Shown piece by piece: positions 23,406-30,143 of a stretch of 39,865 bases of DNA. Positions within the stretch are counted from its first letter, which is position 1, and every line of letters begins with the position of its first letter. The notes below the pieces were generated by a model, which ran no database searches, had not been told where the DNA came from, and saw only the letters and a list, made by a program, of their open reading frames with translations. The position numbers were made by a program, and so were the translations under genes. Origin of the DNA: Ruminococcus sp. (GTDB lineage: Bacteria > Bacillota > Clostridia > Oscillospirales > Acutalibacteraceae); assembly GCA_017457955.1 (NCBI GenBank), contig JAFTGL010000008.1, forward strand, positions 100,068 to 139,932, written 5' to 3'.

Positions 23406-23831
23406 ATGGATAGAATAAAGAAGAATTATTGTATTATCACATTGATAATATTATGTGCAATTATTATATCGAGTTGTACAGCCGAACAATCTTCACTTAC
23501 TCCCGATAGCTTCAACGAATGTTTTGAAGTAAGAGTTAAGACCGAAACAAAGGTTGTTATTATTCCACTAAACGACCTTCAAAATGAGGTTAATGTTGAA
23601 ATATCAATATTTCCAAAAGATAAGAACAAATATCATTCTTGTGTTATAGATGGTTTTATTCAAGCAAAAGTTGACAAGAATCATTCTTTATACAAAGACG
23701 GTATTCTACCTTTAAAGGCGATTATCAATATTGATAAAGAAGGTTACGGAAAATCAAGTTTTACATTTTCGTATAGCGATAAACTTGTAAAAGATGATAA
23801 CTTCTATTTTGAGTTTGTTTCATTAAGTTAA
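23406..23831 (+). CDS. Small lipoprotein of unknown function
   Basis: 141 residues. Signal peptide with lipobox ISSC (about 21-24), then a beta-rich domain with no recognised family. Starts one base after the stop of the preceding gene, so it is coupled to it. Last gene of the cargo cluster. Confidence 0.72.
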   Translation: MDRIKKNYCIITLIILCAIIISSCTAEQSSLTPDSFNECFEVRVKTETKVVIIPLNDLQNEVNVEISIFPKDKNKYHSCVIDGFIQAKVDKNHSLYKDGILPLKAIINIDKEGYGKSSFTFSYSDKLVKDDNFYFEFVSLS

Positions 23832-23849
23832 TGTAAAACGACAAAGAAA

Positions 23850-23884
23850 AAGAGGAAGTAGCGGTTGATCTACTTCCTCTTTTC
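23850..23884. terminator. Bidirectional terminator
   Basis: AAGAGGAAGTAG with CTACTTCCTCTT and TTTC beyond on the plus strand; on the minus strand the stem is followed by TTTTCTTTG. It lies between the convergent lipoprotein cluster and the HTH gene. Confidence 0.9.
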
Positions 23885-23886
23885 AA

Positions 23887-24117
23887 TTATGCACATAAGC
23901 ACATTATTTGTTTTTCATCTAACTGCATTATCTGAATCAGCCGCCGGAATTCCCACAGCGTAAATCTGTCTATATTGTTGAGCTTGTTATAAAGCGAGGA
24001 TTGACTAATCTGTAGCTTTTCGGCAAGCTCACTTTTATTATATCCGCTTCTGTATAAATACGCAGTAACCATTATCTTAAATTCAACAGTTCTTCTATCA
24101 ATCTTTTTCTTTGCCAT
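23887..24117 (-). CDS. Small HTH protein
   Basis: 76 residues. VTAYLYRSGYNKSELAEKLQISQSSLYNKLNNIDRFTLWEFRRLIQIMQL is a compact HTH that resembles Cro-type or phage repressor-like proteins. GGAGG before the ATG. Follows the gene at 24158-24403 by 40 bases on the same strand. Confidence 0.7.
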   Translation of the reverse strand: MAKKKIDRRTVEFKIMVTAYLYRSGYNKSELAEKLQISQSSLYNKLNNIDRFTLWEFRRLIQIMQLDEKQIMCLCA

Positions 24118-24157
24118 GATAATTCCTCCGTTTATTCGTTCTTTTCCGCTACGGTTA

Positions 24158-24403
24158 TTATTCTATAGCGAGTAATTCATCAAGGAACGAGAGCTTTTCT
24201 TTCTTCCTAGTAGAAAATAGTTCGGGCAGAAACTGACGAGCAAATTCAGTTCTGAAAGGAGCAAAATACTTTCTGCCTCTTTTCTCTTTTTGTTTTCTCA
24301 TTTCTGCCGCGATCCACGCCCTAGCTTCACGGTGTTCGGTGTAATACGCCTTCACGAATTTTTTGTCAATGTCGATCACTTTAGTTACTTTTGTTTCTGT
24401 CAT
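24158..24403 (-). CDS. Unknown basic small protein
   Basis: 81 residues, basic and aromatic (REARAWIAAEMRKQKEKRGRKYFAPFRTEFARQFLPELF). Not recognised. AAAGGA upstream of the ATG. The charge suggests nucleic-acid or protein binding. Probably in one unit with the HTH protein downstream. Confidence 0.55.
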   Translation of the reverse strand: MTETKVTKVIDIDKKFVKAYYTEHREARAWIAAEMRKQKEKRGRKYFAPFRTEFARQFLPELFSTRKKEKLSFLDELLAIE

Positions 24404-24619
24404 TTTAAAAATCCTTTCTTTAACTTTTCAAAAGTTTTATTCAGTTCCGAAGGTGTTGTCCCCTCTCTTTACTGTGACTATAGTATAGCACGTTGTTGTG
24501 TAAATTGCAAGCAAACCTTAGACTTACGAGGGTATTATTTGTGCAAAATGACGAAGAAGAAAAATGCTTGTATTTACGCTTTTTTGGCTTAAACAGTAGC
24601 TTTTTCCGTTTTATCATTG

Positions 24620-24840
24620 CAATTCTGTAGCGGCAGAGCGCCAGACCGTCGAAAACGCCCGTCCGAAAGTTTTTTATTGTGCAAGTTTACTGCTTATCCA
24701 TTTGAAATTTTCTGAGTATTTAGTCGGACTCATTTTATTAGATTTTTTCCATAGAAAATCTACTTAGTAAATGAGGGCAGATAATAAAGATTTGCAACCT
24801 TTATGAATGTAGCTTTACTTCCTTGCTACGACTGCCCTAC
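24620..24840. other. Dyad-rich non-coding region, possible origin
   Basis: The 463-base gap 24404-24866 has no convincing gene. It carries an imperfect hairpin CTCATTT...TAGATTTT / AAAATCTA...AAATGAG (24732-24775), then AGGGCAG (near 24774) paired with CTGCCCT (near 24838), which encloses GTAGC/GCTAC. It lies directly before the replication-like gene at 24867. Such structure suits a replication origin, a transfer origin or a structured RNA; the sequence alone does not decide. Confidence 0.45.
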
Positions 24841-24866
24841 TATGTTTTATAGGAGGTTAAGGAAGA

Positions 24867-25412
24867 ATGATTAACACACAGAGTTTCGTGCTGTATGAGA
24901 GCGTATACAAGCATATACAGACACTTCAAAAAAGAGTATCAGCCGAAACAGCGTTGAAGTACGCTAACGCAGTAATGGAATTTGGTTTATATGGTGTAAT
25001 ACCGAATGAAGATGATGTAGTTTGGATATACGGATTTGAGCAAGCAATGACTTCTATCTATTCATCTAAAGAGAAATACAGCAAGGCAATAGACAACGGT
25101 AAAAAAGGCGGTGCGCCGAGAAAGTACAATCATGAGCTTATTGTTGAGTTAAAGGGTCAGGGACTAACTAACAAGCAGATAGCAGAAGAAATAGGTTGCG
25201 CCGAGATCACAGTATCAAGAGCATTGAAAGAAGAACGAGAGAAATCAGAAGAAGATCAGAATAACATATCTAATCTTAACCTTAAGGAAAAAGAGAAAGA
25301 TAACGAGAAAGAAACAGTTACAGTAAAAGCAAATGATAATCAGAATAGAAATATCAATCTGAATAGCAAGCAAAAGGACAATGAGAGTAATCTATTTACA
25401 GATTATATATAA
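24867..25412 (+). CDS. Replication-associated HTH protein (DUF6291-like)
   Basis: 181 residues. The N-terminal part (FVLYESVYKHIQTLQKRVSAETALKYANAVMEFGLYGVIP) resembles the DUF6291 domain of phage and element replication proteins. A GKKGGAPRKYN hinge follows, then a resolvase-type HTH (GLTNKQIAEEIGCAEITVSRALKEE), then a charged, Asn-rich tail. AGGAGG is upstream. It is the only candidate replication protein of element 2 and stands behind the dyad-rich region. Confidence 0.65.
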   Translation: MINTQSFVLYESVYKHIQTLQKRVSAETALKYANAVMEFGLYGVIPNEDDVVWIYGFEQAMTSIYSSKEKYSKAIDNGKKGGAPRKYNHELIVELKGQGLTNKQIAEEIGCAEITVSRALKEEREKSEEDQNNISNLNLKEKEKDNEKETVTVKANDNQNRNINLNSKQKDNESNLFTDYI

Positions 25413-25524
25413 TATATATTCATTTATTAGAGTCAGACATTTTTTGTGTCTGGGTACAAAATTTTATAGAACAACAAAAGGGACTATTCCTAGAATATAG
25501 CCCTACCATACAGGAGGATAGAAT

Positions 25525-25752
25525 ATGGATAATGAAATATTAGTTGGCAAAATATTAAGAGCGTTTAAAAGCGTAGGTATGACAATCGCTGGATTTGCGA
25601 AATCAGAAGGCTTTAATGTAAAGGTGTTATATAACCTTAGTTGCAAAAGGAAAGCAAGCGATGATTTACTGAATCAAATCATTTACTGTTTACAGCATAA
25701 TTACCCTAGACAGTATGAAAAAATAATGAAGATCGTAGAGGTAACAGAGTAA
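25525..25752 (+). CDS. Small unknown protein
   Basis: 75 residues, helical (ILRAFKSVGMTIAGFAKSEGFNVKVLYNLSCKRKASDDLLNQIIYCL), with a weak HTH look. AGGAGG before the ATG. Its TAA overlaps the ATG of the next gene (TAATG), so the two are translationally coupled. Confidence 0.65.
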   Translation: MDNEILVGKILRAFKSVGMTIAGFAKSEGFNVKVLYNLSCKRKASDDLLNQIIYCLQHNYPRQYEKIMKIVEVTE

Positions 25753-26078
25753 TGAACAGCGGTATTTTTAGCGGTTATTCTCACCATGATAAATATGGAA
25801 TGATGTATAGCTCAAATTTTGACTTTGAAAACAAGATCAGAACGGTTGTAAGAGAAGAAATTGATATTTATATGCAACAGTATAAAGACAGATTAGCGCA
25901 GGATATTGAAACAGGCGTACTTAGCGCATTATGTTATGATGTGCAAACGATAGCAGATGTTTCGATAGGGGATGTTTCTGATATGATAAGTTCTGAAAAG
26001 GTCAGTAGTTTTGTATCAGGCAAAATTGCAGAGGAAATAGGAAAGCGTATACATAACTTCAAGTTGACAATAGCGTGA
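25752..26078 (+). CDS. Small unknown helical protein
   Basis: 108 residues. A short polar N-terminus (SGIFSGYSHHDKYGMMYSS) and long amphipathic helices (IRTVVREEIDIYMQQYKDRLAQDIETGVL). Not recognised. The ATG shares a base with the stop of the gene before it; the two products may form a complex. Confidence 0.62.
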   Translation: MNSGIFSGYSHHDKYGMMYSSNFDFENKIRTVVREEIDIYMQQYKDRLAQDIETGVLSALCYDVQTIADVSIGDVSDMISSEKVSSFVSGKIAEEIGKRIHNFKLTIA

Positions 26079-26232
26079 GAGCGCAAAGAGCGTAGGAAAG
26101 ATAATAAGTATATGTATACGTTTATTTATAAGAATATATAGTTTTCTGTTCATTTATCTATAAGTAGGATTTTGCAAGGCGACGTCCATAAAAGTATACA
26201 ATTACAGACAGGTGAAAAAGAAACAAATAACA

Positions 26233-26308
26233 GTTCGCAAAAGTTGTAAAAAATATTTGCATACGTTCGTAAATATGTATTGACTTTTGCGAACGCTTAT
26301 GATATAAT
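26233..26308 (+). promoter_or_regulatory. Recombinase promoter with 12-bp inverted repeat
   Basis: TTGACT (26280-26285), 17-base spacer and a perfect TATAAT (26303-26308). GTTCGCAAAAGT (26233-26244) has its exact inverted copy ACTTTTGCGAAC (26283-26294) overlapping the -35 box. Small serine recombinases often bind such dyads as res sites and repress themselves there. The gap 26079-26339 holds nothing else. Confidence 0.72.
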
Positions 26309-26339
26309 AACAGTAGATTAAAGAAAGGAAGTAATCCGT

Positions 26340-26951
26340 ATGACAAACAAAACCTTCTACTATGCAAGAGTATCAAGCAAAGGACAGAACCTTGACAGAC
26401 AGATCGAGAAATTCAAAGAGTTAGGCGCAGACGATAGGGACATCATCACAGAGAAAGAAAGCGGCAAGGACACAGAAAACAGAAGCGCATACAAAGCCCT
26501 GCGTGACCAAATGCTCCGTAGCGGTGATACGTTAGTAGTTGTATCGCTTGACAGATTAGGTAGAAACAAGGCGCAGATCAAAGACGAGTTACAGCATTAT
26601 AAAGAGAATAACATAAGGGTAAAAGTGTTAGATATACCGACAACACTAATTGACTTTCCCGAAGGTCAAGAGTGGGTAATGGAAATGGTAAACAATATCT
26701 TGATCGAGGTATTAGGCAGTATAGCAGAGCAAGAAAGAGAAACAATCAGAAAGCGCCAGCGTGAAGGAATAGAAGCGGCAAAGAAAAAGGGCGTTGTTAA
26801 ATTCGGCAGACCGCAAGCCGAGAAGCCAGAGAATTGGAAAGAAGTATATAAAAGTTGGAAAAAGGGCGAAATAACCGCCGTAAAAGCAATGGAATTAACA
26901 GGGCTTACAAAGACTACTTTCTATAAGCTCGCAAAGACAGAAAAAAGATAA
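26340..26951 (+). CDS. Small serine recombinase (resolvase/invertase family)
   Basis: 203 residues. Catalytic domain 1-135 with YYAR10-V-S12-S nucleophile motif, D71-R-L-G-R75-N and the long E helix (EVLGSIAEQERETIRKRQREGI), then a C-terminal HTH (about 160-200, ITAVKAMELTGLTKTTFYKLAK). These enzymes resolve multimers or invert DNA. The gene ends close to the right end of element 2 and has its own strong promoter. It may resolve element multimers; a partner transposase gene is not seen. Confidence 0.9.
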   Translation: MTNKTFYYARVSSKGQNLDRQIEKFKELGADDRDIITEKESGKDTENRSAYKALRDQMLRSGDTLVVVSLDRLGRNKAQIKDELQHYKENNIRVKVLDIPTTLIDFPEGQEWVMEMVNNILIEVLGSIAEQERETIRKRQREGIEAAKKKGVVKFGRPQAEKPENWKEVYKSWKKGEITAVKAMELTGLTKTTFYKLAKTEKR

Positions 26952-27058
26952 AAAAGACTACAAAATTGTGGAATTTTCGAGCCGTCGATGGAATAAAATT
27001 GGCTATGAAATTGGCGATAATACCGATAAAGCATAGTATATAAGCCAGTCAAAGACGT

Positions 27059-27082
27059 GTTCGAGTCCCATCTCTAGCTCCA
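27059..27082 (+). repeat. Third copy of the tRNA-Thr 3' end (att site)
   Basis: 24 bases identical to the T arm, acceptor and CCA of the tRNA gene (11839-11862). It marks the right end of element 2 and the left end of the older remnant. The identity is shorter than at the second copy (46 bp). Confidence 0.9.
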
Positions 27083-27091
27083 ATAAGAAAA

Positions 27092-27136
27092 CCGCTTAGA
27101 CAAGCCATTTTTTGGGTAATCTAAGCGGCGTTTTCT
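27092..27136 (+). terminator. Terminator behind the third tRNA-end copy
   Basis: CCGCTTAGA with TCTAAGCGG and TTTTCTTT after it, ten bases beyond the CCA copy. Homologous to the hairpin at 11871-11916. Confidence 0.8.
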
Positions 27137-27218
27137 TTGTTCGATATTAGAATAAAAAGGCGTTTTGCCCTTTATTTGACAGTTATGCGGATTTTGCCTT
27201 TCGGAAAGATTCATTTTC

Positions 27219-27911
27219 TTACTCCTTGATTAATGCTTCTTCGTTCAAAATATCCTGTGTATCTTTCGCGTTTTTTCTGGCTATATCTAAACGCGATATT
27301 GTGATTTCAACCTTGATCGGATAACTGGCACGCTGTAATATACGGTCGTATATCCTCTGTTTTTCAATCGAATTGGATTCTTTGAGCTGAGAAAGGCTTA
27401 GATTTGTGGTAATGATCAGCGGTATCCTTGCCCGATAAATGTCATCGATGATATTGTAAGCGGTTTGTGTTGCGCTCTCAACGCCAATATCATCCAGTAC
27501 GATCAATTCATAATCATGGAGATCCATAACGGCAGACTTGTCCTGTACCCGGTTTCGGACTAAGTCAGACAGACGCGTAACAAGTACCTTCACTCCTCGA
27601 TCGATTAGTGCATTGGCGATACAACAGGCATAAAAACTTTTACCACCGCCAACTGGGCCAGTAAACGTGATACCGTAGCAGCGTTCCTGCATTTTATTCC
27701 ACTTCTTGACGTACTGCTTGCACTTTTCGGTGACTTCAGAGTTGCATCCGTCGTCGTTTTCAAAGCACTGTAGTGTATACGCTTCATCCGTTACACCCTG
27801 TCGGCGCAGCTCCGCAACACGATCTTGAAACGCTTCAAGTTTCTTGCGCCATCGATATCGTTCTTCGTCCTCGATCTCGCATTGACAGGGAATAGTTTTG
27901 ATAATGCCCTT
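27219..27911 (-). pseudogene. Truncated DnaC-like helicase loader
   Basis: Aligns over most of its length with the loader at 15031-15837. The in-frame match runs from the CQC cysteine motif (about 27885) through VTEKCKQYV, Walker A GPVGGGKS and Walker B LIVLDD to the C-terminus. Only the first 43 or so residues are lost: the frame meets a stop just beyond 27911, where unrelated sequence begins. An internal ATG at 27692 could give a 157-residue product with both Walker motifs but no cysteine domain. Confidence 0.8.
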
Positions 27912-28542
27912 TCCACTGCCTTTGGGATACAGAGATATTCAAAAACTTACCGGTCTTACCAAAAGGAGTATCACTAATCTTATTTTCGAAAGAGACGTTT
28001 TATTTAGGAAGTACAATATAAGTTATTTCACCCGTTACGTTTTAGATTCGGACGATCGTATACGACATTCAATATATAATAACGATTATTCAAAGAGTAT
28101 TGCCGATGGACCCATAATGTTGTTGGAATTAGATTCTAATTTGGAAACTAAACTCTCCACAAGTAGATTCTGGAGTATTGCAGATCTATTATCATCTTGT
28201 GAACTAACCACCAAAAAATCTGCTGGATTAAACGACAGTGAAATGATGGAGGTTAAGAGAATATTAAAGAAATTTCTTAAGAGTAGATTACCAGAAGTAG
28301 ACTCGAAGCCGCAAACAGAAAGAACTCAAAGCGATGATAATAAAACAACCTACGAATTAAGATTTCTTAATTCGATAGCTGAAAGTAAAGAACTGACGCA
28401 CATGGAAGAGATTGCTAATAATCTGAGACTATATGAATTAGAGTATAAAAGTAGGAATCGTGTGTTGAATGGGTTAATCAGCAAACAAAAAAGATGGCTA
28501 ATTCGGCAAAAAATTCTAGTTCCAAACTGGAATCAGAAATAG
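27904..28542 (+). CDS. Unknown protein, probably chimeric at its N-terminus
   Basis: 212 residues. From about residue 10 it has an HTH look (YRDIQKLTGLTKRSITNLIFERD), then a polar helical body without a known family. The first codons lie over the truncated end of the dnaC-like gene on the other strand, and there is no ribosome-binding site. I infer the 3' part of a longer gene joined at the breakpoint near 27911. AT-rich codons. Confidence 0.5.
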   Translation: MPFPLPLGYRDIQKLTGLTKRSITNLIFERDVLFRKYNISYFTRYVLDSDDRIRHSIYNNDYSKSIADGPIMLLELDSNLETKLSTSRFWSIADLLSSCELTTKKSAGLNDSEMMEVKRILKKFLKSRLPEVDSKPQTERTQSDDNKTTYELRFLNSIAESKELTHMEEIANNLRLYELEYKSRNRVLNGLISKQKRWLIRQKILVPNWNQK

Positions 28543-28652
28543 ACGAACTGAAGTCCCAGCAATATAGATGTAGAGAAAGGATGGATTATTATAAATTTCA
28601 TCTATATAAGGTCATTGAAAAAGCAGTAGATGATTACTTAAAAAACATTTAA
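28494..28652 (+). CDS. Small coiled-coil-like protein
   Basis: 52 residues (MANSAKNSSSKLESEIDELK... then YYKFHLYKVIEKAVDDYLKNI). Overlaps the end of the preceding ORF by 49 bases in another frame. The heptad-like leucines and charges suggest a coiled coil. The codon pattern and length look real, but there is no strong ribosome-binding site; function unknown. Confidence 0.5.
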   Translation: MANSAKNSSSKLESEIDELKSQQYRCRERMDYYKFHLYKVIEKAVDDYLKNI

Positions 28653-28770
28653 TTTAATCTTTACATTATCGTATACGATTATCTGTGTTGTACAAATATA
28701 ATGCTCGCATCGTCCCGATCTTGCCCAACAAAGCTCACACAGGCGATTTATCGCGGTTTGTGGACGCAGA

Positions 28771-28804
28771 AAAGCACCTCCTGACAAACATCGGGAGGTG
28801 CTTG
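28771..28804 (-). terminator. Terminator after toxN
   Basis: Perfect 10-bp stem AAGCACCTCC/GGAGGTGCTT with a 12-base loop, followed by TTTTC on the minus strand. It lies about 85 bases past the toxN stop. Nothing else is seen in 28653-28886. Confidence 0.8.
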
Positions 28805-28886
28805 AATAAGTCGAGTTCGTATACAATTGACAAAAAACTCTGTCGGAAATGTCTCGGCTGCATTATTAAGTTGAATATTATGTTTC

Positions 28887-29390
28887 TTAACGCTGGCTGC
28901 TATATTCAGAGTAAGCCTGTTCTAAAACAGCAAAATCACAACTGTTTTTCAATAGAGTGATATCCTTTTTGCTGATGACTCGGTTGTAGGTCTTTAAAGC
29001 GATTTTATATATCCTGTCCCGATTCCGTCTGCAAAAAGCCAATTCTTTACTGGTGTGTATGCGGTTGTTGACGGATGGAAGAGCGTTGATATCGAGCTTG
29101 TGCAGCAAGTGAACAGGCACAGGTATCATAAAGTTAAATCTCAGCGAGCCGAGAATGTGACCGTCATTTTTATCCTTCATCAGGATCAGATCCTGCTGGC
29201 TTCGTGAATAGGAAGAGATCGGAACAAAATACGGTATATCGTTGATCTCCAGGACAGCGCCAAAGATGAATTTATCCGTACTCCAATAATGAACATTCGG
29301 AACACAGGTGAAGCCGCGCGCTTGGGTTTCCCGCTCTTTCAGATACTCGATATAATTTCCGTCGACATAGTAAAAGTAAGGGCTGTTCAT
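28887..29390 (-). CDS. toxN: ToxN/AbiQ-family type III toxin endoribonuclease
   Basis: 167 residues, normal for ToxN (about 165-185). These toxins cleave mRNA and their own antitoxin RNA precursor at short motifs; the processed RNA repeats wrap the enzyme and hold it inactive. Family pattern: N-terminal YVDGNYIEYLKE; core strands FIFGAVLEINDIPYFVPISS (41-60); GSLRFNFMIPVPVHLLHKLDI (81-101); and the C-terminal helix IHTSKELAFCRRNRDRIYKIALKTYN. GGAGG precedes the ATG. The upstream repeat RNA and hairpin complete the locus, which makes the call firm. Known members act in phage defence and plasmid upkeep. Confidence 0.92.
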   Translation of the reverse strand: MNSPYFYYVDGNYIEYLKERETQARGFTCVPNVHYWSTDKFIFGAVLEINDIPYFVPISSYSRSQQDLILMKDKNDGHILGSLRFNFMIPVPVHLLHKLDINALPSVNNRIHTSKELAFCRRNRDRIYKIALKTYNRVISKKDITLLKNSCDFAVLEQAYSEYSSQR

Positions 29391-29411
29391 ATTTCCTCCG
29401 AAAACAGCAAA

Positions 29412-29433
29412 GGAAGAAGATTTCTCTTCTTCC
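29412..29433 (-). terminator. Attenuating terminator between toxI and toxN
   Basis: GGAAGAAGA and TCTTCTTCC around a four-base loop, followed on the minus strand by TTTGCTGTTTTC. In known toxIN loci such a leaky terminator gives far more antitoxin RNA than toxin mRNA. Confidence 0.88.
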
Positions 29434-29452
29434 TCGCGTTGATTGCTTAACT

Positions 29453-29560
29453 CTGCACTTAAATGGCGGTGAGCGCCAATAACTCAGTCTGCACTTGTGG
29501 TGGTGAGCGCCAATAACTCAGTCTGCACTTAATGGCGGTGAGCGCCAATAAACGGGCAAT
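29453..29560 (-). ncRNA. toxI: ToxI antitoxin RNA repeats
   Basis: Three tandem units. On the plus strand each begins CTGCACTT (29453, 29489, 29523), with periods of 36 and 34 bases, and carries GGTGAGCGCCAATAA. On the RNA strand a unit reads TTATTGGCGCTCACC, a variable GCCATT or ACCAC piece, then AAGTGCAG. The GGCGCTCACCGCC stretch can fold, as needed for the pseudoknot of type III antitoxins. Unit length agrees with the 34-40 bases of known ToxI repeats. Transcribed from a perfect promoter toward toxN. Confidence 0.9.
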
Positions 29561-29580
29561 CATGCCGTCTTAGCAATATT

Positions 29581-29609
29581 ATTATACGATACGGGCAGAG
29601 TTATGTCAA
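29581..29609 (-). promoter_or_regulatory. Consensus promoter of toxIN
   Basis: On the minus strand TTGACA (29604-29609), exactly 17 bases, then TATAAT (29581-29586). Both boxes match the sigma-70/sigma-A consensus completely, as expected for an antitoxin RNA that must be made in excess. The predicted RNA start is near 29574, about 14 bases before the first repeat. Confidence 0.92.
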
Positions 29610-29623
29610 GATAATCTTTTATC

Positions 29624-30142
29624 CTATGATAGATATGGATTCAGTTCGTTCGCCAATTCTTTTTTATACTTGTAATATGTGTTGCGGCTCAGCTCCGTAA
29701 TCTTCATTACTTCTCCGTCAGTCAGCGTTCCTCTGAAATCTCTGCTGTGCTTTTCGATCAGCGCCTTTGCCGGTGCTTTCTTTTTTATGTGAAGGGTGGC
29801 TCCGCACTTCTGACCGATCTGTTTTCCGCTTCGTCTTGCGGTTTCTATGCCTTCCGAGGTTCGCTTGTGGAGATCATCTACTTCCTTTTGAGATTGTTCG
29901 AATGCAAGACGTATTTGCTTTGTTGCCGGCTTTTTCAGATAGCAGTTGATTCCCATCAGGATATCGTCGACATCATCTCCTGTCATCGAGATCGTATTTG
30001 ACAGAGCGCTTTTGTAGGTGTCAGTATCGATGTAATGTTCTTCCGGAAACATAAGGTTGATTCCTTTGTCAAACAATTCAAGGTATAATGCGATACCATC
30101 ATCAGCGTTGCGGCTCATTCGGCTGACACTATTGTTTGGTGT
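29624..30142 (-). pseudogene. N-terminally truncated serine recombinase
   Basis: The readable part starts in SVSRMSRNADDGIALYLELFDKGINLMFPEEHYID, which matches the middle of the catalytic domain (the SRxxRN motif) of small serine recombinases. It runs through the E helix (AFEQSQKEVDDLHKRTSEGIETARRSG) to a C-terminal HTH (LTDGEVMKITELSRNTYYKYKKEL). The nucleophile serine and the first 65 or so residues are missing. The break is at about 30140, right against the stop codon of the BI-1 gene, so the recombinase was cut at the junction. It lies just upstream of the toxIN promoter. Confidence 0.78.
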
Positions 30143-30143
30143 A

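Larger units (their letters stand above)
19498..27082. mobile_element. Integrated element 2 in tandem
   Basis: Lies between the tRNA-end copies at 19498-19543 and 27059-27082. A tyrosine integrase stands at the left end and a small serine recombinase near the right end. Between them are a regulator, a membrane protein, three lipoproteins, two small minus-strand genes, a dyad-rich non-coding region and a replication-like gene. Paired TTGGCGATAA/TTGGCTA motifs occur inside both ends (19696-19717 and 26998-27020). AT-rich codon use contrasts with the GC-rich chromosome. No capsid or conjugation genes are seen. Confidence 0.82.

Noticed and set aside
26340-26951. Serine recombinase considered as part of an IS607-type transposon
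   Set aside because: No TnpB-like gene is adjacent and the HTH is C-terminal, as in resolvases, whereas IS607 enzymes have it at the N-terminus.
29453-29560. The 34-36 base repeats considered as a short CRISPR array
   Set aside because: The units are contiguous without unique spacers, no cas genes are near, and a ToxN-like gene with a terminator follows, so toxI explains them.
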